Assembly (NCBI RefSeq): GCF_008704715.1
Contig: NZ_CP023689.1
Coordinates: forward strand, 5,766,001-5,830,000
Length of the DNA: 64,000 nucleotides
Source of the DNA: Streptomyces chartreusis
GTDB taxonomy: Bacteria; Actinomycetota; Actinomycetes; Streptomycetales; Streptomycetaceae
Direction: 5' to 3'
Positions 1-7,960 of this stretch are shown in pieces. Position 1 is the first letter of the stretch. Each line of letters starts with the position of its first letter. The notes under the pieces were generated by a model, which did no database searches, had not been told where the DNA came from, and saw only the letters and a list, made by a program, of their open reading frames with translations. A program made the translations under genes and the position numbers.

Positions 1-2
1 CC

Positions 3-263
3 GGCGAGAACCTTGAGCTGTTCCTCTCCCGCGCCCGGATGATGGCCGCGGGGGCCGTCCCCGCGTACCTGGCCCTCCTGCTCTTCCTCACCAGCGAGGA
101 AGGCTGGCACTGGAGCTTCCTGGTGTTCTGCGTCCTGCCGCCCGTCGCCGCGGTGGCGGGCTTCCTGGGCAAGCGGGACATCCGGCCGGGGCTCGCGGTG
201 ACGGCTCTGGTCCTGGCGATCGCCCCGCTGCCGCTGATCGGCGGGATCGAGGCGTTGTTCTAG
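3..263 (+). CDS. Membrane protein, C-terminal fragment (5' end outside window)
   Basis: The reading frame is open from the window edge to a TAG at 261-263, so only the last 86 residues are visible. It begins GENLELFLSRARMMAAG and then shows three hydrophobic stretches (AVPAYLALLLFL, SFLVFCVLPPVAAVAGFLG, LAVTALVLAIAPLPLIGGI), giving a small integral membrane protein. ATG codons at 39 and 42 could start a 74-residue product, but the frame continues upstream without a stop, so truncation by the window is more likely. I do not recognise a family. It converges on the methyltransferase gene, with about 20 bp between the stops. Confidence 0.55.
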   Translation, partial: GENLELFLSRARMMAAGAVPAYLALLLFLTSEEGWHWSFLVFCVLPPVAAVAGFLGKRDIRPGLAVTALVLAIAPLPLIGGIEALF

Positions 264-284
264 ATCCGGAGGCGTGGTCCCGGA

Positions 285-998
285 TCAGGAGAGCGCCGGC
301 TTGGCCACCCGGAACGCGAACTGGCCGCAGTACGTCAGCTTCCGCAGATTCACCAGCGCCGTCCGCCGGCGCCCGTGCCGCGCCCACTGGTCGATCTCGT
401 CGTTCAGCGGCGACTGCGTGTCCCAGTACCGGCTGTACTCCGGGGGCCTGCCCAGGTAGCTCCGCATGATCAGCGCCACCCCGTCCAGCGAGGGCCGGAT
501 CTCCTCCAGCACCAGCCCCGCCTCCTCGACCAGCCTGCGGAACCCGTACGGCGTGTAGTTCCACAGGCTGAAGGAGTGGTACGGCTCGAACTGCGACGTC
601 GATCCGATGAAGCGGCCGCCGGGCCGCAGCACCCGGGCGATCTCGGCGAGCAGCTCGCGCGGCCGTGCGACGTGCTCGAAGACCTGGTGGGAGTAGATCA
701 GCGGCAGCGACCCGCAGCCGAGGGGCAGATGGACGCCGTCGTAGTGCACCACCGGATCGCCGCCGGCCGTGCGCTGCCCGGCCTCCGGCGAGTCACCGAT
801 GTCGACGCCGATCCACCGCATCTCGGGGTCGTGCTTGCGGAACAGCGCGGCCGAGGTGCCGCGGCCGCACCCCAGGTCGACCACCACCCCGGGCGCGCCG
901 GGGGCGGCCATCACCTCGTCGACGTAGTAGCGCGAGGTGACCTGCCGGGCGTGGTCGTCGGGGATGCAGTCCCGCATGAGGTCCCAGAGGGTCGCCAT
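285..998 (-). CDS. Class I SAM-dependent methyltransferase
   Basis: A 237-residue protein with a Rossmann-type methyltransferase fold. Motif I reads VVVDLGCGRGTS near residues 39-50, the acidic end of the next strand is WIGVDIGD, and the post-motif helix is VLRPGGRFIGSTSQ, typical of the Methyltransf_11 group. YSHQVFEHVARPRELLAEIARVL is the usual stretch around motif II. The substrate cannot be told from sequence; the C-terminal WNYTPYGFRRLVEEAGL segment is common in glycan- or lipid-modifying members. There is no Shine-Dalgarno sequence before the ATG, but TAGCCT lies 6 nt upstream, so the mRNA is probably leaderless. Confidence 0.85.
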   Translation of the reverse strand: MATLWDLMRDCIPDDHARQVTSRYYVDEVMAAPGAPGVVVDLGCGRGTSAALFRKHDPEMRWIGVDIGDSPEAGQRTAGGDPVVHYDGVHLPLGCGSLPLIYSHQVFEHVARPRELLAEIARVLRPGGRFIGSTSQFEPYHSFSLWNYTPYGFRRLVEEAGLVLEEIRPSLDGVALIMRSYLGRPPEYSRYWDTQSPLNDEIDQWARHGRRRTALVNLRKLTYCGQFAFRVAKPALS

Positions 999-1010
999 GC
1001 TCCGAGGCTA
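999..1010 (-). promoter_or_regulatory. Leaderless-type -10 box of the methyltransferase gene
   Basis: On the minus strand TAGCCT (1010-1005) is followed by six bases and then the ATG at 998. This matches the Streptomyces HrdB -10 consensus (TASVDT, imperfect at one position), with transcription expected to begin at or next to the start codon. No clear -35 is seen. Confidence 0.45.
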
Positions 1011-1030
1011 CGAGCACACACGGTCACGCG

Positions 1031-2515
1031 CTATTCACGGCCCGCGAGCGCCATGACCCCGGACAGGTCGTGCGCCCGCACGCTGTTGCGGTCGGTGACC
1101 GAGCGGCCCAGCGCGTGGTGCGGCCACAGGCCCGCGGCCACCCGCCGGCTGCGCTCGCTCCACTGCCGGGCCGCCACGTCGCCGGCCTTGAAGTGGTTGA
1201 GGGCGTAGCCGCCGGAGTGGATGCGCACGAGGGTGAAGCCGCCCGGGTACTCCTTGGCGGCCGCCACCTCCTGATGGGTCACGTGCGGGGCCCGCGTCAG
1301 CACGGTCCGCTTGTTGCGGTGCGTGTGGCCGGCGTGGTGGAGGAAGACGCCGGGCGCTGAGGCGTAGGCGTCGACCAGGGCGCGGGCCTGGCGGCGCTCC
1401 AGGCACTGGCCTCGGGTCACCGGGAAGAGGGAGTCCCGCACGGTCAGGGGATGGTGGCCGAAGACCAGCGTCGGCTGGTCCGGCTGCTGCCGCAGCTGCC
1501 CCTGGAACCAGGCCAGTTGCTCGGCGCCGAGGCCGCCTGCGTCGGCGCCGTTGCCGGACTTGGCGTAGGTGTCGAGGCCGATGATCCGCAGCCCGCCGAG
1601 GTCACGGGAGAAGTACCCGGGCCCGTCGCCCCCTTGGAAGGTCGTGCGGAACGCATCGTCCCGGGACCGGTCGTGGTTGCCGCGTACGACGAAGTAGTCC
1701 TCGCCGTGCGCGCCGAAGCCGTCCAGGATCCGGCGGGCCTCGCCGAGGTCGTGCGCCGACCCGCCGGCCGAGATGTCGCCGCCGGCCAGCAGCAGGTCCG
1801 CCCCGCGCCGCCGGGCCTCGGCGACCAGGGCGCGGCTCATCAGCTCCGGGTAGGGCGCGCGGCCCGGCTGCTGGACCACGCCGCGCAGCAGGGGAATGCC
1901 GCCGACCAGGCCGGCGGTGGTCTCGCCGAGGTGCAGGTCGTTGCAGAGCGCGATCGACAGCAGGTGCCGGCCGGGCGGGGGCTGCGGGGTGGTGAAGGAG
2001 TACGGTCCGCCGCCCGAGCCGAGCCCGAACGCGGAGGTGCCCACGGCGTTGCCGCGCACCAGGTGCAGCGGGGTGGGCGTCGCGGCAGCGCCCCTTGAAC
2101 GAGCCTGGTAGTAGTACGTCTGCCCGGGCTCCAGGCCGGTGAGTTCGACCTGGTGGTGGGCTGTCGCCCGGCCCTCGGAGGCGGAGCGGTTCAGCCGCGC
2201 GGGGTGGGTGCCGTAGACGACCTCGCCCTCGGTGATCGCGGGCAGGGGGTGGCCCAGGCCGTCATCGGTGCCGGGTATGCCGGTGTACCAGGTGATGACG
2301 GCGGTGTCCTCGGTCAGGGTGACCAGTTCCAGATTGACGGCGGTGAGGTCGTCGGGGTGCCACGAGCGCACCCGGCGTACGGCAGCGGAGGCCGAACGCA
2401 GCAGGGCGGGAGCGAGGCGCGCACCGGAGCGCAGCACCTCGCAGGGGCCGGGGAAGGCCGACAGTGCTGCGAGAGCGGGGAGATGGGCGGAGAAGCAGCA
2501 GCGCATGTCCTTCAT
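1031..2515 (-). CDS. Metallophosphoesterase with N-terminal fibronectin-like domain
   Basis: A calcineurin-like phosphoesterase of 494 residues. The N-terminal half (LELVTLTEDTAVITWYTG ... VELTGLEPGQTYYYQARS) is the Ig/FnIII-like fold that precedes the catalytic domain in purple acid phosphatase-type enzymes. Catalytic blocks follow in order: CNDLHLGE (D-x-H), LLAGGDIS (GGD variant of GDxx), VVRGNHDRS (GNHD), GHHPL, and GHTHRNK (GHxH). These supply the ligands of the dinuclear metal site. I chose the ATG at 2515 because the upstream extension is low-complexity Pro-rich sequence without homology; the ATG at 2506 is an alternative. No cleavable signal peptide is obvious. The substrate is unknown. 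Confidence 0.82.
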   Translation of the reverse strand: MKDMRCCFSAHLPALAALSAFPGPCEVLRSGARLAPALLRSASAAVRRVRSWHPDDLTAVNLELVTLTEDTAVITWYTGIPGTDDGLGHPLPAITEGEVVYGTHPARLNRSASEGRATAHHQVELTGLEPGQTYYYQARSRGAAATPTPLHLVRGNAVGTSAFGLGSGGGPYSFTTPQPPPGRHLLSIALCNDLHLGETTAGLVGGIPLLRGVVQQPGRAPYPELMSRALVAEARRRGADLLLAGGDISAGGSAHDLGEARRILDGFGAHGEDYFVVRGNHDRSRDDAFRTTFQGGDGPGYFSRDLGGLRIIGLDTYAKSGNGADAGGLGAEQLAWFQGQLRQQPDQPTLVFGHHPLTVRDSLFPVTRGQCLERRQARALVDAYASAPGVFLHHAGHTHRNKRTVLTRAPHVTHQEVAAAKEYPGGFTLVRIHSGGYALNHFKAGDVAARQWSERSRRVAAGLWPHHALGRSVTDRNSVRAHDLSGVMALAGRE

Positions 2516-2819
2516 GTGGCCCGGAGTGGTTAACAGGGGACGTGGCGGTGGCGGCGGGGCCAGGGCCGGCGCACGACATCTCCATGGAAGCAGGCCGGGA
2601 CCGTCCGCCGAAGGGACTGTGCCGAGTCTCACCTGATCCCGAGTTGCGGGCTTCGTCCCGGTGTGTGACCGGTGGGGCGGGGGTGCAGAAAGGGACAGAC
2701 CGCGCGCCGGGGCGGACTCGGGGGAGCCGCCGCGGTCGCCTCGGGGATTCGCCGCAGCCGACTAGTCCGCCGCCCTCGTGAGGCGCACCCTGGAAGCAGT
2801 ACTTCCGGAGGTGATCGTC
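2516..2819. other. Intergenic region between divergent genes
   Basis: About 300 bp between the metallophosphoesterase and DUF1876 starts. It should hold promoters for both. I see no convincing -35/-10 pair, palindrome or RNA structure, only G-rich runs and the Shine-Dalgarno GGAGGTGAT close to the downstream ATG. Confidence 0.5.
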
Positions 2820-3095
2820 ATGATGCACACCGCAGTGGGATGGCATGTCGAGATGGAGTTCATGGAGGACGGCGAGCACACGAAGGCCGTCGCCATGGTG
2901 CGGCTGCCCGACGGGACCGAGGTACGGGCCCACGGGCACGCCGCCCGGCACCACACGGACTCCAATCAGCCACGTGTCGGGGAGGAGATCGCCGGTGCCC
3001 GCGCCCTGAACGAACTCGCCATGCAGATGCTCACGAAGGCGCACGGCGAGATCGACGCGGCTTCCGGGCGCACATCGCACCCGATTCACGTGTGA
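2820..3095 (+). CDS. DUF1876 domain protein (small dsRBD-like)
   Basis: A 91-residue acidic protein, MMHTAVGWHVEMEFMEDGEHTKAVAMVRLPDGTEVRAHGHAARH..., recognisable as the actinobacterial DUF1876 family, which is predicted to have a dsRBD-like fold and is often stress-induced. The start is set by GGAGGT a few bases before a tandem ATGATG; the longer frame from 2778 lacks a ribosome binding site. The W-H-V-E-M-E-F strand, the R-L-P-D-G-T turn and the G-E-E-I-A-G-A-R-A-L-N-E-L-A helix are the conserved parts. It converges on the serine hydrolase with 10 bp between stops. Molecular function is not established. Confidence 0.8.
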   Translation: MMHTAVGWHVEMEFMEDGEHTKAVAMVRLPDGTEVRAHGHAARHHTDSNQPRVGEEIAGARALNELAMQMLTKAHGEIDAASGRTSHPIHV

Positions 3096-3105
3096 ACCGG
3101 CGCTC

Positions 3106-4278
3106 CTAGCCCGCGAGGGACGTCCGCAGCGCCCGTATCAACCCCTGCGCCCTCGGGTCCGCCGTCACCGTCTTGCGGAAGCCGTTCGTCACGTAGCCGA
3201 GCGCGATTCCCGCCTCCGGGTCGGCGAAGCCGAGGGCGCCGCCGCGTCCGGGGTGGCCGAAGGAGCCCGGGCCCAGCAGGGGCGACGCGGTGCCGTGCAG
3301 CATGTAGCCGAGGCCGAAGCGGGTGTTCACGACCAGGACGCGGTCCGGGCCGGAGGACTCCTCGGCCCTCGCCGATTCCACCGTCGCCGTGTCGAGGAGC
3401 CGTACGCCGTCGACCTCGCCGATCAGCGCCGCGTAGACGCGGGCCAGTCCGTCGGCGGTGGCGATGCCGTTCGTCGCGGGCAGCGCCGACGCCCGGTACG
3501 CCGGGTCGTTCTGGTCGGGGAACGGGGTGATCGCGGCGAAGGCCCGGCGGGTGAGGGAGTCGGGGTCCTGGTAGGCATCGGTGACCGAACGCTTCGGACG
3601 TGCCTTCAGGACCGCCCCCGACGCGGGTTCCGGCGCCTCGACGCGCCCGACCCGGCCGGCCCGCCCGGCCGCCTCCTCGGCGGCAGGCAGCCCCAGCCAC
3701 AGCTCGGCACCCAGCGGCCCGGCGATCTCGTCCGCGATCCACTCGCCGGTGCCCTTGCCGGTCACCCGCCGCACGATCCCGTCGAGCATCCAGCCGTACG
3801 TCAGCGCGTGATAGCCGTGCTCGGTGCCCGGCTCCCACTCGGGCGTCTGCGCGGCGACCGCCTCCGGGCCGCGCAGCGGGTCCAGCGACTCCTGTGGGGT
3901 GAGCGGGCGGTCCAGCACCGGCAGCCCGGCCCGGTGGTTCAGCACATGCCTGACCAGCACCCGCTCCTTGCCGCGGGCCTTGAACTCCGGCCAGTACTCG
4001 GCGACCGGCGCGTCCAGGTCCAGTCGGCCGCGCTGCCACAGGGCGAGGAGCACGGCGGCGGCGACGCCCTTCGTCGCGGAGCGCACGACCTGCGCGGTGC
4101 CCCGCTGCCAGGGCTCGGTGCCGTCGACGTCCTTCGTGCCGGCCCACAGGTCGACGACCTTGCTGCCGTCCCGGTACACCGCGAGGGCCGCGCCCCGCTC
4201 GCCCAGCGTCTCGAAGTTCCGGACGAACGCGTCCCTGACCGGCTCGAAGCCCTCGGCGACAGTGCCGTTCACGTCCAC
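3106..4278 (-). CDS. Serine hydrolase, beta-lactamase/class C-like (EstB-type esterase)
   Basis: Beta-lactamase superfamily (PF00144) protein of about 390 residues. The catalytic S-x-x-K is SATK (residues 79-82 counted from the upstream ATG), followed by the LWQRGRLDLDAPVAEYWPEF block typical of EstB/LACTB-like hydrolases; a Tyr in GYHALTYGW is the likely second catalytic residue, and HPGRGG near the C-terminus replaces the KTG box. Two starts compete: an ATG at 4314, directly abutting the ohrA stop with no room for a ribosome site, and a GTG at 4278 preceded by GAGGAG at 6 nt spacing, which I prefer. It has no signal peptide, so an intracellular esterase or peptidase is more likely than a true beta-lactamase. 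It is last in the ohr gene string. Confidence 0.8.
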   Translation of the reverse strand: MDVNGTVAEGFEPVRDAFVRNFETLGERGAALAVYRDGSKVVDLWAGTKDVDGTEPWQRGTAQVVRSATKGVAAAVLLALWQRGRLDLDAPVAEYWPEFKARGKERVLVRHVLNHRAGLPVLDRPLTPQESLDPLRGPEAVAAQTPEWEPGTEHGYHALTYGWMLDGIVRRVTGKGTGEWIADEIAGPLGAELWLGLPAAEEAAGRAGRVGRVEAPEPASGAVLKARPKRSVTDAYQDPDSLTRRAFAAITPFPDQNDPAYRASALPATNGIATADGLARVYAALIGEVDGVRLLDTATVESARAEESSGPDRVLVVNTRFGLGYMLHGTASPLLGPGSFGHPGRGGALGFADPEAGIALGYVTNGFRKTVTADPRAQGLIRALRTSLAG

Positions 4279-4314
4279 GTCCGTCTCCTCGTCCTGCCTT
4301 GTGCGGGTGCCCAT

Positions 4315-4764
4315 CTACCCAAGCAGGATGGTGACGTCGATGTTCCCCCGGGTGGCGTTGGAGTACGGGCAGACGTCGTGCGCGGCGTCCACCAGCTTCT
4401 CCGCGAGGTCCGCGTCCAGCACCGGCAGGGAGACGCTGAGGGCGACCGCGAGGCCGTAGCCGCGGTGCTTGTTGGGGCCGATGCCGACCTTCGCGGCGAC
4501 CGTGGAGCCGGAGAGGTCGTAGCCCTCGCGGTTGCCGACGAGGATCAGCGCGTTGTGGAAGCAGGAGCTGTAGCCGGCGGCGAACAGCTGCTCGGGGTTG
4601 GTGCCGTTGCCGTCGCCCCCGAGTGCGGGCGGCATCGCGACCTTCAGTTCGAGCCGGCCGTCCTGACTGGTGACATAGCCGTCGCGGCCGCCGTGCGCGG
4701 TGGCCTCGGCGACGTACATGATCTTCGTCGGACGGGTGTCGACGGCGGTGTCCTCGGCTGTCAT
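4315..4764 (-). CDS. ohrA: Organic hydroperoxide resistance protein Ohr (OsmC family)
   Basis: A 149-residue peroxidase of the Ohr subfamily. The two redox cysteines sit in the expected contexts: GYSSCFHNAL (peroxidatic Cys) and VCPYSNATRGN (resolving Cys, the Ohr signature CPYSNATRGN). It reduces organic and fatty-acid hydroperoxides in the cytoplasm, in Ohr enzymes with dihydrolipoyl proteins as reductant. It lies immediately downstream of an OhrR-type MarR regulator in the same orientation, with a 124-bp gap that contains a 20-bp imperfect palindrome, so peroxide-responsive repression by OhrR is the expected control. Confidence 0.93.
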   Translation of the reverse strand: MTAEDTAVDTRPTKIMYVAEATAHGGRDGYVTSQDGRLELKVAMPPALGGDGNGTNPEQLFAAGYSSCFHNALILVGNREGYDLSGSTVAAKVGIGPNKHRGYGLAVALSVSLPVLDADLAEKLVDAAHDVCPYSNATRGNIDVTILLG

Positions 4765-4813
4765 GGGTGGCCCTCCCCCCGGAACAGTGCGCCCCAGGAA
4801 AGAGTGCGCACAA

Positions 4814-4833
4814 GTACATCGTGCACAAGGTAC
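4814..4833. promoter_or_regulatory. Candidate OhrR operator
   Basis: GTACATCGTGCACAAGGTAC is an imperfect palindrome (GTAC-N3-GTGCAC-N3-GTAC) about 50 bp before the ohrA start, in the ohrR-ohrA gap. An overlapping copy of GCACAAGTAC lies just upstream, so there may be two half-shifted sites. Placement and symmetry fit binding by the MarR-family OhrR; the assignment is inference. Confidence 0.55.
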
Positions 4834-4888
4834 TGGCCGGTACGGAGTCTGCCGTTACCAGGGGGTAGCAACCGCGGGTAACCCGAGA

Positions 4889-5350
4889 TCAGCGGGTGCG
4901 CTCGGCCGCCGCTCCGGCCTTCGCCGCCAGCTGCCGCAGCTCCTCGCGCAGCCGCGCGACCTCCGGGCCCTCAAGGCCCGTGGCCGCGAGCAGGGAACCG
5001 GGCACATGCGCCGCGCGTTCCCTCAGCTCCTCGGCGCGCCCCGTGCACGCGATCAGCACCGAGCGCTCGTCGCTCGCCGCGCGCTCCCGGCGGACCAGGC
5101 CCGCCGACTCCAGCCGCTTCAGCAGCGGCGACACCGTGCCGTAGTCGAGCCTCAGCGCACCGGCCAGGTCCTTCACGGTCGTCTCGCCGCGCTCCCACAG
5201 GAACAGCAGGGCCAGGTACTGGGGATAGGTCAGGCCCAGCTCGTCGAGGAGGGGGCGGTAGGCGGCCGTCACCGCGCGCTGGGCGGCGTACAGCGCGAAG
5301 CACAGCTGGTCGTCCAGGAGCAGCGACCCGGCGTCCTCTTGATGCGTCAC
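4889..5350 (-). CDS. ohrR: OhrR-type MarR family organic-peroxide sensor
   Basis: A 153-residue winged-helix MarR regulator. The N-terminal LDDQLCFALYAAQRA carries the reactive sensing Cys of OhrR proteins, followed by LTYPQYLALLFLWERGETTVKDLAGALRLDYGTVSPLLKRLESAGLVRR, the OhrR-type recognition helix. Oxidation of that Cys by organic hydroperoxide releases DNA in characterised members. The GTG start at 5350 overlaps the TGA stop of nikO (GTGA), so ohrR is probably translationally coupled to the nickel-transporter mRNA, although the palindrome after ohrR suggests ohrA also has its own promoter. The short N-terminus before LDDQLCF agrees with this start. Confidence 0.9.
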   Translation of the reverse strand: MTHQEDAGSLLLDDQLCFALYAAQRAVTAAYRPLLDELGLTYPQYLALLFLWERGETTVKDLAGALRLDYGTVSPLLKRLESAGLVRRERAASDERSVLIACTGRAEELRERAAHVPGSLLAATGLEGPEVARLREELRQLAAKAGAAAERTR

Positions 5351-6108
5351 GCGCCCATTGTCACGGAACGCGGGTCGAAGCCGAACGGCAGCTCCAGCCG
5401 GTGGGCGCGCATCAGCTCGTCGTCCGCGAGGACTTCACCGGTCTTCCCGTCCGCCGCGATCACGCCCTCGCTCAGGATCAGGGAGCGCGGGCACAGCTCC
5501 AGGGCGTACGGCAGGTCGTGCGTGACCATCAGGACCGTCACGTCCAACGAGCGCAGGATGTCGGCCAGTTCGCGGCGGGAAGCGGGGTCGAGGTTGGAGG
5601 AGGGCTCGTCCAGGACGAGGATCTCCGGCTCCATCGCGAGCACCGTCGCCACCGCGACCCGGCGCCGCTGCCCGAAGGAGAGGTGGTGCGGCGGGCGGTC
5701 CTTGAACTCCGCCATGCCCACCCGCTCCAGCGCCCGGTCGACACGCTCCTCCAGCTCGGCGCCCTTGAGCCCGGCCGCCGCCGGCCCGAACGCGACGTCC
5801 TCGCGGACCGTCGGCATGAACAGCTGGTCGTCCGGGTCCTGGAAGACGATGCCGACCCGGCGCCGGATCTCCGCCATGTGCTGCCTTCCGACGGGCAGTC
5901 CGGCGACCTTCACCGTGCCCGTGCCGCCGGTCAGGATGCCGTTGAGATGCAGCACGAGGGTGGTCTTGCCGGCGCCGTTCGGGCCGAGCAGCGCGACCCG
6001 TTCGCCGCGCGCGACGCAGAAGTCCACGCCGAACAGGGCCTGGTGGCCGTCGGGGTAGGCGAAGGCGAGGCCGGAGACCTCGAGAGAAGCGGTACTCACA
6101 GGGTCCAT
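5347..6108 (-). CDS. nikO: Nickel/cobalt ECF transporter ATPase (NikO/CbiO)
   Basis: An ABC ATPase of about 253 residues: Walker A LLGPNGAGKTTLVLHL, Q-loop VFQDPDDQLFMP, signature HLSFGQRRRVAVA and Walker B ILVLDEPSSNLD, then the H-loop MVTHDLPYA. The PDDQLF variant after the Q-loop is typical of CbiO/EcfA ATPases that power energy-coupling-factor importers. Two starts are possible: ATG at 6108, or a GTG at 6099 overlapping the nikQ stop as GTGA. It is the third gene of the nik string; metal identity (Ni rather than Co) is inferred from the Nur-box-like site upstream of nikMN. Confidence 0.9.
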   Translation of the reverse strand: MDPVSTASLEVSGLAFAYPDGHQALFGVDFCVARGERVALLGPNGAGKTTLVLHLNGILTGGTGTVKVAGLPVGRQHMAEIRRRVGIVFQDPDDQLFMPTVREDVAFGPAAAGLKGAELEERVDRALERVGMAEFKDRPPHHLSFGQRRRVAVATVLAMEPEILVLDEPSSNLDPASRRELADILRSLDVTVLMVTHDLPYALELCPRSLILSEGVIAADGKTGEVLADDELMRAHRLELPFGFDPRSVTMGA

Positions 6109-6857
6109 CCCAACACGCAGACGACGAGGGCGGCGACGGGCAGCGCGAAGGCGTACGACCACTGTGCCCGGGACGCGGTCACCTCGTCGATCACCGGCAT
6201 CGAATCGGCGTATCCGCGGCTGACCATGGCCAGATGCACCCGCTCGCCGCGCTCGTAGGACCGGATGAACAGCGCGCCCGCCGACTTCGCGAGGACGCCC
6301 CAGTGGCGCACGCCCTTCGCCTCGAAGCCGCGCGACTCCCGCGCAATGCGCATCCGCCGCATCTCGTCCGCGATCACGTCGCCGTAGCGGATCATGAAGG
6401 ACGCGATCTGCACGAGGAGCGGCGGCAGCTTCAGCCGCTGGAGGCCGAGCAGCAGTTCACGCAGCTCGGTGGTGGAGGCGAGCAGCACCGAGGCGGCGAC
6501 GCCCAGGGTGCCCTTGGCGAGCACGTTCCAGGCGCCCCACAGCCCGCTGACGCTCAGCGACATGCCGAGCACCTCGACCCGCTCGCCCTCCGCCACGAAC
6601 GGCATCAGCACGGCGAACGCGACGAACGGCACCTCGATCAGCAGCCGCTTGAGCAGAAACCCGGCCGGCACCCGCGCGGCGTACGCGACGAGCGCGAGCA
6701 GGACGGCGTACAGGCCGAACGCCCACATCGCCTCCCGCGGCGTCGACACCACGACGACCACGAACGCGAACGTAGCGGCGAGCTTGGTGTGCGGCGGCAG
6801 GCCGTGCACGGGCGAGTGCCCGTGCCGGTAGAGCCGGTGTGCGTGCCCCGCGCCCAT
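6096..6857 (-). CDS. nikQ: ECF transporter transmembrane component (NikQ/CbiQ)
   Basis: About 253 residues with around five hydrophobic segments. It begins MGAGHAHRLYRHGHSPVHGLPPHTKLAATFAFVVVV, the usual CbiQ N-terminus, and contains the two Ala-Arg-Gly-like coupling motifs in cytoplasmic helices (RIARESRGFEAKG is the first). This T component links the substrate-capture protein NikM to the ATPase. The ATG lies one base after the nikMN stop (TGACATG), and its own end overlaps nikO, so the three genes are tightly coupled. The longer frame upstream is inside nikMN and is not used. Confidence 0.88.
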   Translation of the reverse strand: MGAGHAHRLYRHGHSPVHGLPPHTKLAATFAFVVVVVSTPREAMWAFGLYAVLLALVAYAARVPAGFLLKRLLIEVPFVAFAVLMPFVAEGERVEVLGMSLSVSGLWGAWNVLAKGTLGVAASVLLASTTELRELLLGLQRLKLPPLLVQIASFMIRYGDVIADEMRRMRIARESRGFEAKGVRHWGVLAKSAGALFIRSYERGERVHLAMVSRGYADSMPVIDEVTASRAQWSYAFALPVAALVVCVLGWTL

Positions 6858-6858
6858 G

Positions 6859-7923
6859 TCAGGCGCTCGAACCCGCGGTGGTGCTCGTGCTCGACGGCGA
6901 GACGTCGTCCGTACGGCGCCTGCGCACCGCCCAGAACACCGCACTGCCCGCGACCACCGTGACACCGACGCCGATCACACCCGCGAGACCGCCGGACAGA
7001 CGGGCGTCGGTGATGTCCTTGACGCCGTAGTCGGCGAGCGGGGAGTCGGCGGTGGAGTGGTCCTCGGTCTTCTTGTCGATGCCGTGGTCGGCTGCGACCT
7101 TCTCCAGGCCGTCGGGGTTCGCCGACGCGTAGAAGCTGACGAACCCGGCGAGCACCAGGGAGGTGACGAGGCCGACGGCCCACACCTTGCGCGGGGAACG
7201 CGCGGCGACCGGGACGGCCGGCTCGGCGGCGGGCGCGTCCACCAACTCGCCGTCCACCCGCAGCTGAAGGCGCTGACGCAGGTCGCGGGCGCCGTACACG
7301 AGGTCGGGGCGTACGGCGACGACGGCGCCGACGGTCAGGGCGGTGATCGTGGCCTCCCCGATGCCGATCAGGACGTGCACGCCGACCATGGCGCCGGCGA
7401 CCTTGCCGATGGAGACGTCGGTGGTGCCGCCGACCGCGTACATGAGCGTGAAGGCGAGTGCGGCCGCCGGTACGGACAGCAGGGCGGCGACGAAGGAGGC
7501 GACGGTGACCGAACGGCGGCTGCGGGGCAGCACCTTCACCAGGCCGCGGAAGACGGCGTAGGCGACGACGGTCGTGACGATGGCCATGTTGGTGATGTTC
7601 ACGCCGAGGGCGGTCAGGCCGCCGTCCGCGAACAGGATGCCCTGCATGAGCAGGACGACCGAGACGCACAGCACCCCTGTGTAGGGGCCGACAAGGATCG
7701 CCGCGAGCGCCCCGCCGAGCAGATGGCCGCTGGTCCCCGCGGCGACGGGGAAGTTCAGCATCTGTACGGCGAAGATGAACGCCGCCACCAGGCCGGCCAG
7801 CGGCGCGGTGCGCTCGTCGAGCTCACGGCGTGCGCCGCGCAGGCTCACGGCGACCGCGGCCGCGGCGACCACTCCGGTCACGGCGGAGGTGGGGGCGTCT
7901 ATGAATCCGTCAGGTACGTGCAC
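6859..7923 (-). CDS. nikM: Nickel ECF transporter substrate-capture protein NikM fused to NikN-like domain
   Basis: Starts GTG at 7923 with (M)HVPDGFIDAPTS, the hallmark N-terminus of CbiM/NikM in which the amino group and His2 coordinate the metal; any longer start would destroy this site. The first about 220 residues are the CbiM domain (ALGVNITNMAIV conserved), followed by a linker and a C-terminal pair of transmembrane helices flanking a periplasmic acidic/His loop (NPDGLEKVAADHGI ... DHSTADSPLADYGV), which is the NikN/PDGLE domain. So M and N are fused. No Shine-Dalgarno is visible; a TATCAT box 6 nt upstream implies a leaderless mRNA, and a Nur-like site overlaps the promoter. Confidence 0.9.
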   Translation of the reverse strand: MHVPDGFIDAPTSAVTGVVAAAAVAVSLRGARRELDERTAPLAGLVAAFIFAVQMLNFPVAAGTSGHLLGGALAAILVGPYTGVLCVSVVLLMQGILFADGGLTALGVNITNMAIVTTVVAYAVFRGLVKVLPRSRRSVTVASFVAALLSVPAAALAFTLMYAVGGTTDVSIGKVAGAMVGVHVLIGIGEATITALTVGAVVAVRPDLVYGARDLRQRLQLRVDGELVDAPAAEPAVPVAARSPRKVWAVGLVTSLVLAGFVSFYASANPDGLEKVAADHGIDKKTEDHSTADSPLADYGVKDITDARLSGGLAGVIGVGVTVVAGSAVFWAVRRRRTDDVSPSSTSTTAGSSA

Positions 7924-7960
7924 CGTTCGATGATAGTGGCTTGTTGCGAACTCCTTGCAA
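7924..7960 (-). promoter_or_regulatory. Nur-box-like operator and leaderless promoter of nikMNQO
   Basis: TTGCGA-ACTCC-TTGCAA (7944-7960) matches the published S. coelicolor Nur box form tTGCaa-N5-ttGCAA at all but one base. On the minus strand the -10 hexamer TATCAT (7935-7930) lies 6 nt before the GTG, and TTGCAA overlaps the -35 position with 19 bp spacing. Nickel-bound Nur is expected to repress transcription here. Confidence 0.7.

Noticed and set aside
3106..4278. Beta-lactamase resistance gene
   Set aside because: It has the SxxK fold signature, but lacks a signal peptide and a KTG box and resembles EstB-type esterases.
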